From: Lineus longissimus
Taxonomy: Eukaryota > Nemertea > Pilidiophora > Heteronemertea > Lineidae
Assembly: GCF_910592395.1 (NCBI RefSeq)
Contig: NC_088320.1
Span: 2,232,001-2,296,000, forward strand
Length of the DNA: 64,000 bases
Reading direction: 5' to 3'
The notes beneath the pieces are model-generated. The model had not been told where the DNA came from. It did not search any database and was given only the letters and a program-made list of their open reading frames with translations. Positions 39,001 to 50,122 of the stretch are shown here, piece after piece; the stretch's first letter is position 1, and the number at the start of each line of letters is the position of its first letter. The position numbers and the translations under genes are program-made.

Positions 39001-42000
39001 TGTTATTTATTTATAAAACAAGCCATTTTATGAAAGAAGGTGGCACTTACTAGGCCTGGATAAGACTTTGGAGTTTGAAGTGGTGGTGACGCAGTGTTGA
39101 AAACACCTGAATCTCAGGATGCCGATATCCAAGATGGCGGAATTTTACCAATTCCAGTGTCTGAAATTGAATTTTAATTTCGGCACTGTGCGAGTTTGCA
39201 TCCAAGCCGTTATTGTTTTTGTTAATGTCAGTATTGATAATGACGCTATCTCTGACCACATGCTCCTCAACATCAAAACAACGTGAGTTGCCAGCTGGAT
39301 TTGGATTGAACCCATAATCTATCTAGCTGACTTAAAGGGAACTGGAACCGCCGAGCGATTTATTCAACTTTTCGACTTTCACCGCCCGAGAAAGTCAAAC
39401 TTCCAACTTCCTATTCGAGTTCAGATTTGTAGCTCCGCCCCCAGTGCCCGAGCATGCGCAGTTCAATTTGTTATTATTGAGAATCATGTGAGAATCACGT
39501 GAGTCATGCGATCTTTCATTCATGAGTTTTCGTAGTAAATTCCATAGTAGTGACGTCACTCAATGATTGACAGCTAGGCGCCATGTTTCATTCATGCCTC
39601 GTTCTGATCACCCGATACGCGGGAAATGAAAACGACGTCATACGAACTGGCTTGGCGGTTTCAGTTCCCTTTAGTAGCTATTTGTTTACATTTAACTGGT
39701 ATTGCAAGGCAAGTCATCGTATCCAGGAACCTCCAACATAAATATGCTGTACTTTGTTAGGAGTATCAATAAAATAAGGCATGTACATAGACACAATGTC
39801 CGAAAGATGCACTGCATTGATCGCTGTCAAGGAAGGCCATACAAAAATTCAGAGTAAAATGTAAAAAAATGACTGGACAGATAAATTCTTAGGTCTCAGC
39901 ATCTTTGCATTTACCTTTTGCAATGGCAGAAAAGTAACATCAAGGCTCTGGGACCAAATAGAACATCAGTTTCTTAAGATTTACCCACTGTTATAATATT
40001 TTTGCACACTAGCTGTACATCACTGTTCAGCTATGGAACTAGTCTGTACTGAGTGCCCCATGGGAGCCCTGGTCCATAGCGAGCACAGTGATCATTCGGC
40101 ACCAAATGGCATGACATTGAGAAAATGTTGAGGATGAATGATTGGGTCCCAGTTTCTTCTTTACTGACGAAATTATGGCTTGCACATTCGATTTTTGACT
40201 TTACTCCTCCGATGCTGTAGTTTTCCTTATTTATCATGTCAAGACTGTATTTCAACTGATAAAACATCAGTTGTTTCATGGTGGCATTGTTGTTTCCGTA
40301 TAAATTGGGTCCTAATCAAAGAAGAATCTGGTAAAACTTCTGAACAGTTTTGTACAGGAATAGTCCAGAAAGATGCTATAGGCATACGGATTCATTAATT
40401 CCCGTAGCCGGAGAACAATACATGTACATTATGATTATTCAAAACTAATATGCAGACTCTTTTAGTAGTGACAATAAGAAAAACATGGCGGCCACCATGG
40501 GAGTGATATTCCTTTTTAACACACGCCACTGTGGCAACTAATTCTTTATATCGTGCCAAAACGTTGTGTTAAGACATGATAGTTAATTAATCAAAGAAAA
40601 AACCTACCCATTTTGTACGAATAGCCAACTTGTTCTGTGGTAAGCGTGTGTTGAAAGAATCGAAAGGTGGAAAACTCCCCGAGAAAACGTTTCTCTCCTT
40701 TATAATTACACCCTATACACATTGTATTCTTTTCTATCGGCCATGGCCTCTTCCATTGTTTAGAAAGCTTGAGTGTCTTTTTCAGTAAACCGTTTACTAA
40801 AAGTACAACGATATTCAACTGACGACGCACAAACAAAATTACCGAAAAAAAGTGCCATACGTTCGTAGGAATCTTATATGTAGCTTTGAAGATAGCAAAA
40901 AGGATTTTCTTCGAGTCGTTCCTGATGGTGACCATCAGAACGTTATAAACTATTACTATCCGACCACGCAAAAGTGTTAGTGACATTTGAAATGACTTCT
41001 GTTGCGTCACAAAGAGATATGCTCGCTTCTGACACCGTATTCTCGCATAAAAGGTTACAGTGAATTCTTGATGAAAGTCGTGGTTTCTTAACTTGGCTGT
41101 CTGCCATGAAAATGACAATACATCACCAAAAGCCGCTGATTGAACGTAGTGCGCCTCCGATTCATATGAAAACCTAGGTGAAATGGCGCGAAAATATAAA
41201 GGATATAGGTTCATCCTATTGCATGAACTACCGGTGCTCTCCATTAAGGAGTTTTTGTTAGCAGATTAGATGCGGTATCCGTTCGTGCTGTCTAATCAGA
41301 AATATTGTAATATGCAGCCCGTGTATTACTGACCACGTAGTTAGTTTTTTTGGTAGACGCCCATTAATTTTTTTCTTAGGGAGACGTGAATGCATTTGCT
41401 TTCCCTACCAAGAGTCCACTGCTGAAGGAGACAATTAAAAAACAGTTGTTCTTCTCACAGCTCTTTCGACAAAGTCTGCTTCTAAACAAACGCCAGTCGC
41501 TCGGTGTTGAGAGACACTCGGAGGGGTCTGTTCCTAATACTGTAGAAAATGGCACCTTTAACCCGAAAAAAAACTGCTGCATCATAATTTTAAGAGCCAT
41601 TTTCCGCAGTCTGATCTTAGTCATCACCCTGCCTTACTCCTCACCAATGCAGGGTACACACTACTTTGAATGTTTCAATTTTGTAAAACTGGGAAAGTAG
41701 GGTTGATAAAATTATACCAGATTTTCTCCTTAGTCTTGTTTAACATGGCGTTCGTAGTTGCTGTAAAATGAATCGGTGTTCAACTGAAATTGTATGAAGA
41801 ACAGTGCAGCTCGTTATCCTTTTGTAGCATGGCCCAACAGCTGGTTCACCATTAAGATTTCGAAATTATCTCATTTGGTCGGCCCTACATTCATGAAATG
41901 CATACTACAGACTCATCTCGTCTCGTTTCTCACACTAGAGGCTGTGACTGAGGAGTCTTCGAAATATGCCAAAGGCCGGAAATACGACAAAGACCATCCC

Positions 42001-42129
42001 GAGCCCCAGTGTCATCGTTTCAGGGCCTTGTCCATGAAATGTTGTGCAGCGCTTACCTGTTGGAGGTTCATCTCTTGAGTAAGTGCACATCGTTTCCTCG
42101 AGTATCGCGAGAACCACCAATCTGAACAT
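36072..42129 (-). CDS. Array unit 1: laminin-G/ConA-like type I membrane protein with cytoplasmic tail
   Basis: Six minus-strand exons fit in phase: a 42129-42057 (73 nt, signal peptide MFRLVVLAIL), b 41760-41718 (43 nt), d 41173-40608 (566 nt), e 40311-40205 (107 nt), f 39823-39731 (93 nt, membrane helix), g 36233-36072 (162 nt, tail and stop). They sum to 1,044 nt (347 residues). Exon d has the Laminin_G_3/concanavalin-like pattern: FSYESEAHYVQ start, FTVTFYARI strand, VWHFFSV, LNIVVLLVNG, IGCNYKGEKRFLGEF and the terminal HTLTTEQV, which matches the family's raLsaeEi ending. Exon f gives CIFRTLCLCTCLILLILLTKY. Exon g gives a Lys/Arg then Pro/Thr/Glu-rich tail. The f donor (GAG|GTTCCT) is weak and f joins g over 3.5 kb, so the tail junction is inferred. 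A glycan- or protein-binding surface role is inferred from the fold. Confidence 0.6.
36573..36942 (+). repeat. 75-bp direct repeat, two copies 295 bp apart
   Basis: Segments at about 36573-36650 and 36868-36940 share GCGCTGACTCCTGTTGCTG, then CAGTCAGTCGCGGCACCTCG and ATAACCTGT(G/A)AATCACT, with small indels. Both lie in the long intron before the tail exon of array unit 1. Origin not identified. Confidence 0.75.
37058..37530 (+). repeat. 31-bp minisatellite, about 15 copies
   Basis: Units repeat AAGCTTGGTTACATGTACTC with a TTATTGTTGAAA remainder. Variants ACATATAC and TTTTATTGCTG alternate in blocks, which suggests that pairs of units were duplicated together. It lies between array exons f and g. 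Confidence 0.95.
38269..38294. promoter_or_regulatory. Paired cAMP-response-element palindromes
   Basis: Two perfect TGACGTCA sites at 38269-38276 and 38287-38294, spaced 18 bp, with TGACG and ACGTCA half sites following to about 38330. CREB/ATF factors bind this palindrome. It lies in the long last intron of the unit 1 gene; regulatory use is inferred. Confidence 0.4.
39335..39671. mobile_element. 337-bp MITE in array unit 1, TA target duplication
   Basis: Terminal inverted repeats AAGGGAACTGGAACCGCC (left) and AAGGGAACTGAAACCGCC (right end, reverse complement), flanked by TA on both sides. The other six units lack it at this place, so it inserted after the array formed or only in U1. TA duplications fit Tc1/mariner-type MITEs. 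Confidence 0.85.
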
Positions 42130-42777
42130 ATCGATGCACCAGATTCATTCGATTATCTTATTTGTTATGATGGACCCCGTTGAGGTCGCTCGTCGGATGG
42201 TGTGTTTTGTTGTTGAAAGGATTGTAACATTAGGTATATCGTTTGACTGAGTACATGTAAGAATGACGTCCGGATTAGGGATCGGAGGAGGCTACTCTTA
42301 ATCTTTATCAGACTCAACTCCCCTGGAGATGGAGCCTTCTCGTTTCGATTGTTGGATCACTCACTTTACGGCTAAGAGGTGCTGACGGTATTTAAACTTC
42401 TAGCAACGAATTTTTCCCATCAATCTTCCTATCGTCAGAAGGTTACGCCTTCCAAAGAAGGTTGCGTTCTGCAAGCTCGTGCTGTTAGCGTACTACATGT
42501 CTCATTCAGTATACCACAGTTGCAAATCTTCATCTCCTTGGAACTTGTAAGCAGCCAACATCAGAGACATTACTGAATCATATATGAACGTTTTATGCTT
42601 ATTAATCGCAATCATTGTTATGTTGATGCCACATATTCCATAGATTTTTATCTCTTTTACAAAACATCGTTTTTGGTGGTCGATTTGATATGGCACAGTG
42701 TTGAATTCAAATGATTCATCGATCGAAAATCTCTTTTTATCAAGAGTTAAGAAACAACATGTGCCCTCCATTCTGAT

Positions 42778-42824
42778 TCTACGCAATGCTCGCCAACGCC
42801 TCTGGAGGAGGAATCATCACAACG
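42778..42824 (+). pseudogene. 47-bp copy of VWA7-like exon 10 at unit junctions (six copies)
   Basis: The sequence matches 31295-31341 of the VWA7-like gene with two mismatches. It recurs at 45978-46024, 49958-50004, 53939-53985, 57140-57186 and 60762-60808, always at the boundary between units. It is absent at the left edge of U1, where array homology begins right after the fragment's position. It is too short to code for anything. Confidence 0.95.
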
Positions 42825-42942
42825 TGAGTTGCAAGCTGGGTTTGGATTGAACTCATAATCTGTCTAGCTGACTTAAGCTGTTTAGTAGCTATTTGTTTAC
42901 ATTTAACTGGTATTGCAAGGCAAGTCATCATATCCAGGAAAC

Positions 42943-45329
42943 CTCCAACATAAATATGCAGTACTTTGTTAGGAGTACCAATAAAATAGGGAATGTACAT
43001 AGACACAATGTCAGAAAGATGCACTGCATTGATCGCTGCCAAGGAAGGCCATACTAAATATCAGAGTAAAGTGTAAAAAAATGACTGGACAGATAAATCC
43101 TTAGATCTCAGCATCTTTGCATTTACCTTTTGCAATGACAGGAAAGTAAAATCAAGGCTCTGGGACCAAATAGAACATCAGTTTCTTAAGATTTACGTAC
43201 TGTTCTAATATTTTTGCACACTGCTGTACATCACTGTTCAGCTATGGAACTAGTCTGTACTGAGTGCCCCATGGGAGCCCTGGTCCATAGCGAGCACAGT
43301 GATCATTCGGCACCAAATGGCATGACATCGAGAAAATGTTGAGGATGAATGATTGGGTCCCAGTTTCTTCTTTACTGACGAAACTATGGGTTGCACATTC
43401 GATTTTTGACTTTACTCCTCCGATGCTGTAGTCTTCCTTATTTATGATGTCAAGACTGTATTTCAACTGATAAAACATCAGTTGTTTGATGGTGGCATTG
43501 TTGTTTCCGTATAAATTGGGCCCTAATCAAAGAAGAATCTGGTAAAACTTCTGAAAATTTTGTACAGGAATCCAGAAAGATGCTATAGGCATACGGATTC
43601 ATTAATTCCCGTAGCCGGAGAACAATACATGTACATTATGATTATTCAAAACTAATATGCAGACTCTTCTAGTGGTGACGATAAGAAAAAAATGGCGGCC
43701 ACTATGGGAGTGATATTTGTTTTTACCAAACGCCACTGAGGCCACATATTCTTTGTATCGTGCCAAAACATTGAGTTAAGACATGACAGTTAATTAATCA
43801 AAGAAAAAACCTACCCATTTTGTACGAATAGCCAACTTGTTCTGTGGTTAGCGTGTGTTGAAAGAATCGAAAGGTGGAAAACTCCCCTAGAAAACGTTTC
43901 TCTCCTCTATAATTAGACCCTATACACATTGTATTCTTTTCTATCGGCCATGGCCATAACCAGCGGTTTAAAAGCTTGTGTGTCTTTTTCAGTAAACCGT
44001 TTACTAAAAGTACAACGATATTCAACTGACGACGCACAAAGAAAATTACCGAAAAAAAGTGCCATACGTTCGTAGGAATCTTATATGTAGCTTTGAAGAT
44101 AGCAAAAAGCATTTTCTTCAAGTCGTTCCTGTTGGTGACCAGCCTAACGTTATAAGCTATTACTATCCGACCACGTAAACATGTTAGTGACATTTGAAAT
44201 GACTTCTCTTGCGTCATAAAAAGAAACGCTTGCTTCTGACACCGCATTCTCGCATAAAAGGATACAGTGAATTCTTGATGAAAGTCGTGGTTTCTTAACT
44301 GGGCTGTCTGCCATGAAAATGACAACACATCACCAAACGCCGCTGATTGAACATAGTGCGCCTTCGATCCATTTGAAAACCTAGGTGAAATGGCGCGTTA
44401 GAAAACACGCGAAAATATAAAGGATATAGGTTCATCACATTGCATGAACAATCGGTGCTCTCCATTATGAGTTTTTGTTAGCAGATTAGATGCGGTATCC
44501 GTTCGTGCTGTCTAATCAGAAATATTGTAATATGCAGCCCGTGTATTACTGACCCCTTAGTTACTTTTTTGGGAGACGCCCATTGATTTTTTTCTTAGGG
44601 AGACGTGAATACGTTTGCTTTCCCTACCAAGAGTCCACTGCTGAAAGAGACAATTAAAAAACAGTTGTTCTTCTCACAGCTCTTTCGACAAAGTCTGCTT
44701 CTAAACAAACGTCAGTCGCTCGGTGTTGACACTCGGAGTGGTCCGTTCCTAATACTGTAGAAAATGGCACCTTTAACCCGAAAAAAAACTGCTGCATCAT
44801 AATTTTAAGAGCCATTTTCCGCAGTCTGATCTTAGTCATCACCCTGCCTTACTCCTCAGCAATGCAGGGTACACACTATTTTGAATGTTTCAATTTTGTA
44901 AAACTGGGAAAGTAGGGTTGATAAAATTATACCAGATTTTCTCCTCAGTCTTGTTTAACATGACGTTCGTAGTTGCTGTAAAATGAATCGGTGTTCAACT
45001 GAAATTGTACGATAAACAGTGCAGCTCGTTATCCTTTTGTAGCATGGCCCAACAGCTGGTTCACCATTAAGCCTTCGAAATTATCTCATTTGGTCGGCCC
45101 TACATTCATGAAATGCATACTACAGACTCGTCTCGTCTCGTTTCTCACACTAGAGGCTGCGACTGAGGAGTCTTCGAAATATGCCCGAAATACGACAAAA
45201 GACCATCCCGAGCCCTAGGGTCATCGTTTCAGGGCCTTGTCAATGAAATGTTGTACCTGTTGAAGATTCATTTCTTGAGTAAGTGCACATCGTTTCCACG
45301 AGTATCGCGAGAACCACCAATCTGAACAT
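42943..45329 (-). CDS. Array unit 2: laminin-G-like membrane protein, no tail exon found
   Basis: Exons a 45329-45257, b 44975-44933, d 44380-43815, e 43522-43416 and f 43035-42943 fit in phase (882 nt, 294 codons). Compared with unit 1, exon d starts FSNGSKAHYVQ and has many conservative changes, and exon f gives CIFLTLCLCTFPILLVLLTKY. No counterpart of the unit 1 tail exon lies before unit 1 begins. Read-through of the weak f donor adds VSWI and a stop, giving a nearly tailless protein. Otherwise f would have to splice to the distant tail exon at 36233. The optional Cys-rich open frame between b and d has an in-frame TGA here. Confidence 0.55.
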
Positions 45330-46142
45330 ATCGATGCACCAGATTCATTCGATTATCTTAATTGTTATGATGGACCCCGTTGAGGTCACTCGTCGGATGG
45401 TGTGTTTTTTTGTTGAAAGGATTGTAACATTAGGTATATCGTCTGACTGGGTACATGTAAGAATCACGTCCGGATTAGGGATCGGAAGTGGCTACTCTTA
45501 ATCTTTAGCAGGATCAACTCCCCTGGAGATGGAGCCTTCTCGTTTCGATTGTTGGATCACTCACTTTACGGCTAAGAGGTGCTGACGGTATTTAAACTTC
45601 TAGCAACGAATTTTTCCCATCAATCTTCCTATCGTCAGAAGGTTACGCTTTCCAAAGAAGGTTGCGTTCTGCAAGCTCGTGCTGTTAGCGTACTACATGT
45701 CTCATTCAGTATACCACAGTTGCAAATCTTCATCTCCTTGGAACTTGTAAGCAGCCAACATCAGAGACATTACAGAATCATATATGAACGTTTTATGCTT
45801 ATTGATCGCAATCATTGTTATGTTGATGCTACATATTCCATAGTTTTTTATCTCTTTTACAAAACATCGTTTTCGGTGGTCGATTTGATATGGCACAGTG
45901 TTGAATTCCCATGATTCATCGATCGAAAATCTCTTTTTATCAAGAGTTTAGAAACAACATGTGCCCTCCATTCTGATTCTACGCAATGCTCGCCAACGCC
46001 TCTGGAGGAGGAATCATCACAACGTTAGTTGCAAGCTGGGTTTGGATTGAACTCATAATCTGTCTAGCTGACTTAAGCTGTTTAGTAGCTATTTGTTTAC
46101 ATTTAACTGGTATTGCAAGGCAAGTCATCGTATCCAGGAAAC

Positions 46143-49100
46143 CTCCAACAGAAATATGCAGTACTTTGTTAGGAGTACCAATAAAATAAGGCATGTACAT
46201 AGACACAATGTCAGAAAGATGCACTGCATTGATCGCTGCCAAGGAAGGCCATACTAAATATCAGAGTAAAATGTAAAAAAATGACTGGACAGATAAATCC
46301 TTAGATCTCAGCATCTTTGCATTTACCTTTTGCAATGACAGGAAAGTAAAATCAAGGCTCTGGGACCAAATAGAACATCAGTTTCTTAAGATTTACGTAC
46401 TGTTCTAATATTTTTGCACACTGCTGTACATCACTGTTCAGCTATGGAACTAGTCTGTACTGAGTGCCCCATGTGAGCCCTGGTCCATAGCGAGCACAGT
46501 GATCATTCGGCACCAAATGGCATGACATTGAGAAAATGTTGAGGATGAATGATTGGGTCCCAGTTTCTTCTTTACTGACGAAACTATGGGTTGCACATTC
46601 GATTTTTGACTTTACTCCTCCGATGCTGTAGTCTTCCTTATTTATGATGTCAAGACTGTATTTCAACTGATAAAACATCAGTTGTTTGATGGTGGCATTG
46701 TTGTTTCCGTATAAATTGGGCCCTAATCAAAGAAGAATCTGGTAAAACTTCTGAAAATTTTGTACAGGAATAATCCAGAAAGATGCTATAGGCATACGGA
46801 TTCATTATTTCTCGTAGCCGGAGAACAATACATGTACATTATGATTATTCAAAACTAATATGCAGACTCTTTTAGAAGTGACAATAAGAAAAACATGGCG
46901 GCCACTATGGGAGTGATATTTGTTTATACCACACGCCACTGTTGCCACATATTCTTTGTATCGTGCCAAAACATTGTGTTAAACATGATAGATAATTAAT
47001 CAAAGAAAAAACCTACCCATTTTGTACAAATAGCCAACTTGTTCTGTGGTTAGCGTGTGTTGAAAGAATCGAAAGGTGGAAAACTCCCCGAGAAAACGTT
47101 TCTCTCCTTTATAATTACACCCTATACGCATTGTATTCTTTTCTATCGGCCATGGCCATAACCAGCGGTTAAAAAACCTGCGTGTCTTTTTCAGTAAACC
47201 GTTTACTAAAAGTACAACGATATTCAATTGACGACGCACAAAGAAAATTACCGAAAAAAAGTGCCATACGTTCGTAGGAATCTTATATGTAGCTTTGAAG
47301 ATAGCAAAAAGGATTTTCTTCGAGTCATTCCTGATGGTGACCACCATAACGTTATAAACTATTACTATCCGACCACGCAAAAGTGTTAGTGACATTTGAA
47401 ATGACTTCTCTTGCGTCATAAAAAGATACGCTTGCTTCTGACACCGTATTCTCGCATAAAAGGATACAGTAAATTCTGGATGAAAGTCGTTGTTTCTTAA
47501 CTGGGCTGTCTGCCATGAAAATGACAATGCATCACCAAACGCCGCTGATTGAACATAGTGCGCCTTCGATCCATTTGAAAACCTAGGTGAAATGGCGCGT
47601 TAGAAAACACGCGAAAATATAAAGGATATAGGTTCATCATATTGCATGAACAATCGGTGCTCTCCATTAAGGAGTTTTTGTTAGCAGATTAGATGCGGTA
47701 TCCGTTCGTGCTGTCTAATCAGAAATATTGTAATATGCAGCCCGTGTATTACTGACCCCTTAGTTACTATTTGGGAGACGCCCATTGATTTTTTTCTTAG
47801 GGAGACGTGAATACGTTTGCTTTCCCTACCAAGAGTCCACTGCTGAAGGAGACAATTAAAAAACAGTTGTTCTTCTCACAGCTCTTTCGACAAAGTCTGC
47901 TTCTAAACAAACGCTTGTCGCTCGGTGTTGACACTCGGAGGGGTCCGTTCCAAATACTAGAGAGGTTGCGAACCGTCCCGACTCCCACTCCCACTCCGAG
48001 TTTAATTCGAGTCGTTCTCGGAACTCGTGACGTCGAAAAGTAGGTTGCGCGCACCAACGGGATCCGAGTTGGGAGACGTCATTCGGCCAGCTTGCGAGTC
48101 ACTCGGCCAAACTGGAAATCAACCAAATTAACGACATACGAGAAAAAAAGTAAATAAAGCAGACGAAATATTCTACAATTTTGGTGATTTACAGCTAGTA
48201 AAAAGCCGTTTCCTCTGTAACATGTGCGTATTTCTATTGTAAAACTACGAATTTCTTCAGTCCTAAGATGACTAGATCCAAAAAGTACAGAGGGGAACAG
48301 AGTTTCATTCATGAAACTATATTTTGGGGCGACAGGCCTACGACGTGCGAGTCTTCCTGGTCTCCAATATCGTAGTGATGCCTATGCCCACCTGGCATCG
48401 CACGGCCGTTCTACACAATTTTGAACACTTCAAAAACAACAAGTTTTCTACGTCTTTTACACAAAAAATCTTGTTACAACTTAGGTGACGTGCTAGAACA
48501 GTGTGTAAGGGATATTGCTTATTCATTGTCACTTGATTTAAATGTCGAAAAGCTAAGATAATACAAGTGGGAGAACACTTACGAGTTCGCGGCCTCCAAC
48601 TCGTAAAATCGTCCGAGTTCATGGAGCAAGACGGGGAAATCCCTCGTGAAGTGATGACGTAATACGCCAAAACGGAATCACCCGGAGTGGGAGTGGGAGT
48701 GGTGACGGTCCGCAACCTCTCTATTGTAGAAAATGGCACCTTTAACCCGAAAAAAAACCTGCTGCATCATAACTTTAAGAGCCATTTTCTGCAGTCTAAT
48801 CTAAGTCATCACCCTGCCTTACTCCTCACCAATGCAGGGTACACACTATTTTGAATGTTTCAATTTTGTAAAACTGGGAAAGTAGGGTCGATAAATTATA
48901 CCAGATTTTCTCCTCAGTCTTGTTTAACATGGCGTTCGTAGTTGCTGTAAAATGAATCGGTGTTCAACTGAAATTGTATGACAAACAGTGCAGCTCGTTA
49001 TTCTTTGGTAGCCCAACAGCTTGTTCACCATTAAGCCTTCGAAATAATCTCAATTGGGCGGCTCTACATTTATGAAATGCATACTACAGACTCGTCTCGT

Positions 49101-49309
49101 CTCGTTTCTCACACTAGAGGCTGTGACTGAGGAGTCTTCGAAATATGCCAAAGGCCGGAAATACGACAAAAGACCATCCCGAGCCCCAGTGTCATCGTTT
49201 CAGGGCCTTGTCCATGAAATGTTGTGCAGCGCTTACCTGTTGGAGGTTCATCTCTTAAGTAAGTGCACATCGTTTCCTCGAGTATCGCGAGAACCACCAA
49301 TCTGAACAT
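46143..49309 (-). CDS. Array unit 3: laminin-G-like membrane protein, no tail exon found
   Basis: Exons a 49309-49237, b 48944-48902, d 47582-47017, e 46722-46616 and f 46235-46143 are intact and in phase. Exon f reads CIFLTLCLCTCLILLVLLTKY and would run on to VSWIR and a stop if its weak donor is not used. A 764-bp TIR transposon sits in the b-d interval at 47959-48722. Its right end supplies a replacement AG in front of the Cys-rich open frame, whose own AG is mutated. Unit 4 shares the insertion, so units 3 and 4 are sister copies. Confidence 0.55.
47959..48722. mobile_element. 764-bp TIR element in array unit 3
   Basis: Inverted termini AGAGAGGTTGCG(A/G)ACCGTC are followed by repeated ACTCCC blocks. 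Comparison with units that lack it (AATACT-GTAG) leaves ACT at the left and ATT at the right, compatible with a diverged 3-bp target duplication. There is no coding capacity for a transposase. The same copy at the same base occurs in unit 4. Confidence 0.85.
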
Positions 49310-50122
49310 ATCGATGCACCAGATTCATTCTATTATCTTATTTGTTATGATGGACCCCGTTGAGGTCGCTCGTCGGATGGTGTGTTTTGTTGTTGAAAGG
49401 ATTGTAACATTAGGTATATCGTTTGACTGGGTACATGTAAGAATGACGTCCGGATTAGGGATCGGAGGTGGCTACTCTTAATCTTTATCAGGCTCAACCC
49501 CCCTGGAGATGGAGCCTTCTCGTTTCGATTGTTGGATCACTCACTTTACGGCTAAGAGGTGCTGACGGTATTTAAACTTCTAGCAACGAATTTTTCCCTT
49601 CAATCTTCCTATCGTCAGAAGGTTACGCTTTCCAAAGAAGGTTGCGTTCTGCAAGCTCGTGCTGTTAGCGTACTACATGTCTCATTCAGTATACCACAGT
49701 TGCAAATCTTCATCTCCTTGGAACTTGTAAGCAGCCAACATCAGAGACATTACTGAATCATATATGAACGTTTTATGCTTATTGATCGCAATCATTGTTA
49801 TGTTGATGCTACATATTCTATAGATTTTCATCTCTTTTACAAAACATCGTTTTCGGTGGTCGATTTGATATAGCACAGTGTTGAATTCCCTTGATTCATC
49901 GATCGAAAATCTCTTTTTATCAAGAATTTAGAAACAACATGTGCCCTCCATTCTGATTCTACGCAATGCTCGCCAACGCCTCTGGAGGAGGAATCATCAC
50001 AACGTTAGTTGCAAGCTGGGTTTGGATTGAACTCATAATCTGTCTGGCTGACTTAAGCTGTTTAGTAGCTATTTGTCTACATTTAACTGGTATTGCAAGG
50101 CAAGTAATCGTATCCAGGAAAC

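Noticed and set aside
42502-42786. 94-codon minus-strand open frame recurring in several array units
   Set aside because: In other units a single substitution (TTA to TAA) or an indel breaks it. It overlaps the VWA filler and reads it antisense, so it is not a conserved exon.
42779-43042. 87-codon minus-strand frame overlapping exon f in the array
   Set aside because: It is the alternative frame of the membrane exon. The phase-0 frame gives a hydrophobic helix with conservative changes between units and matches exon e; this one does not.
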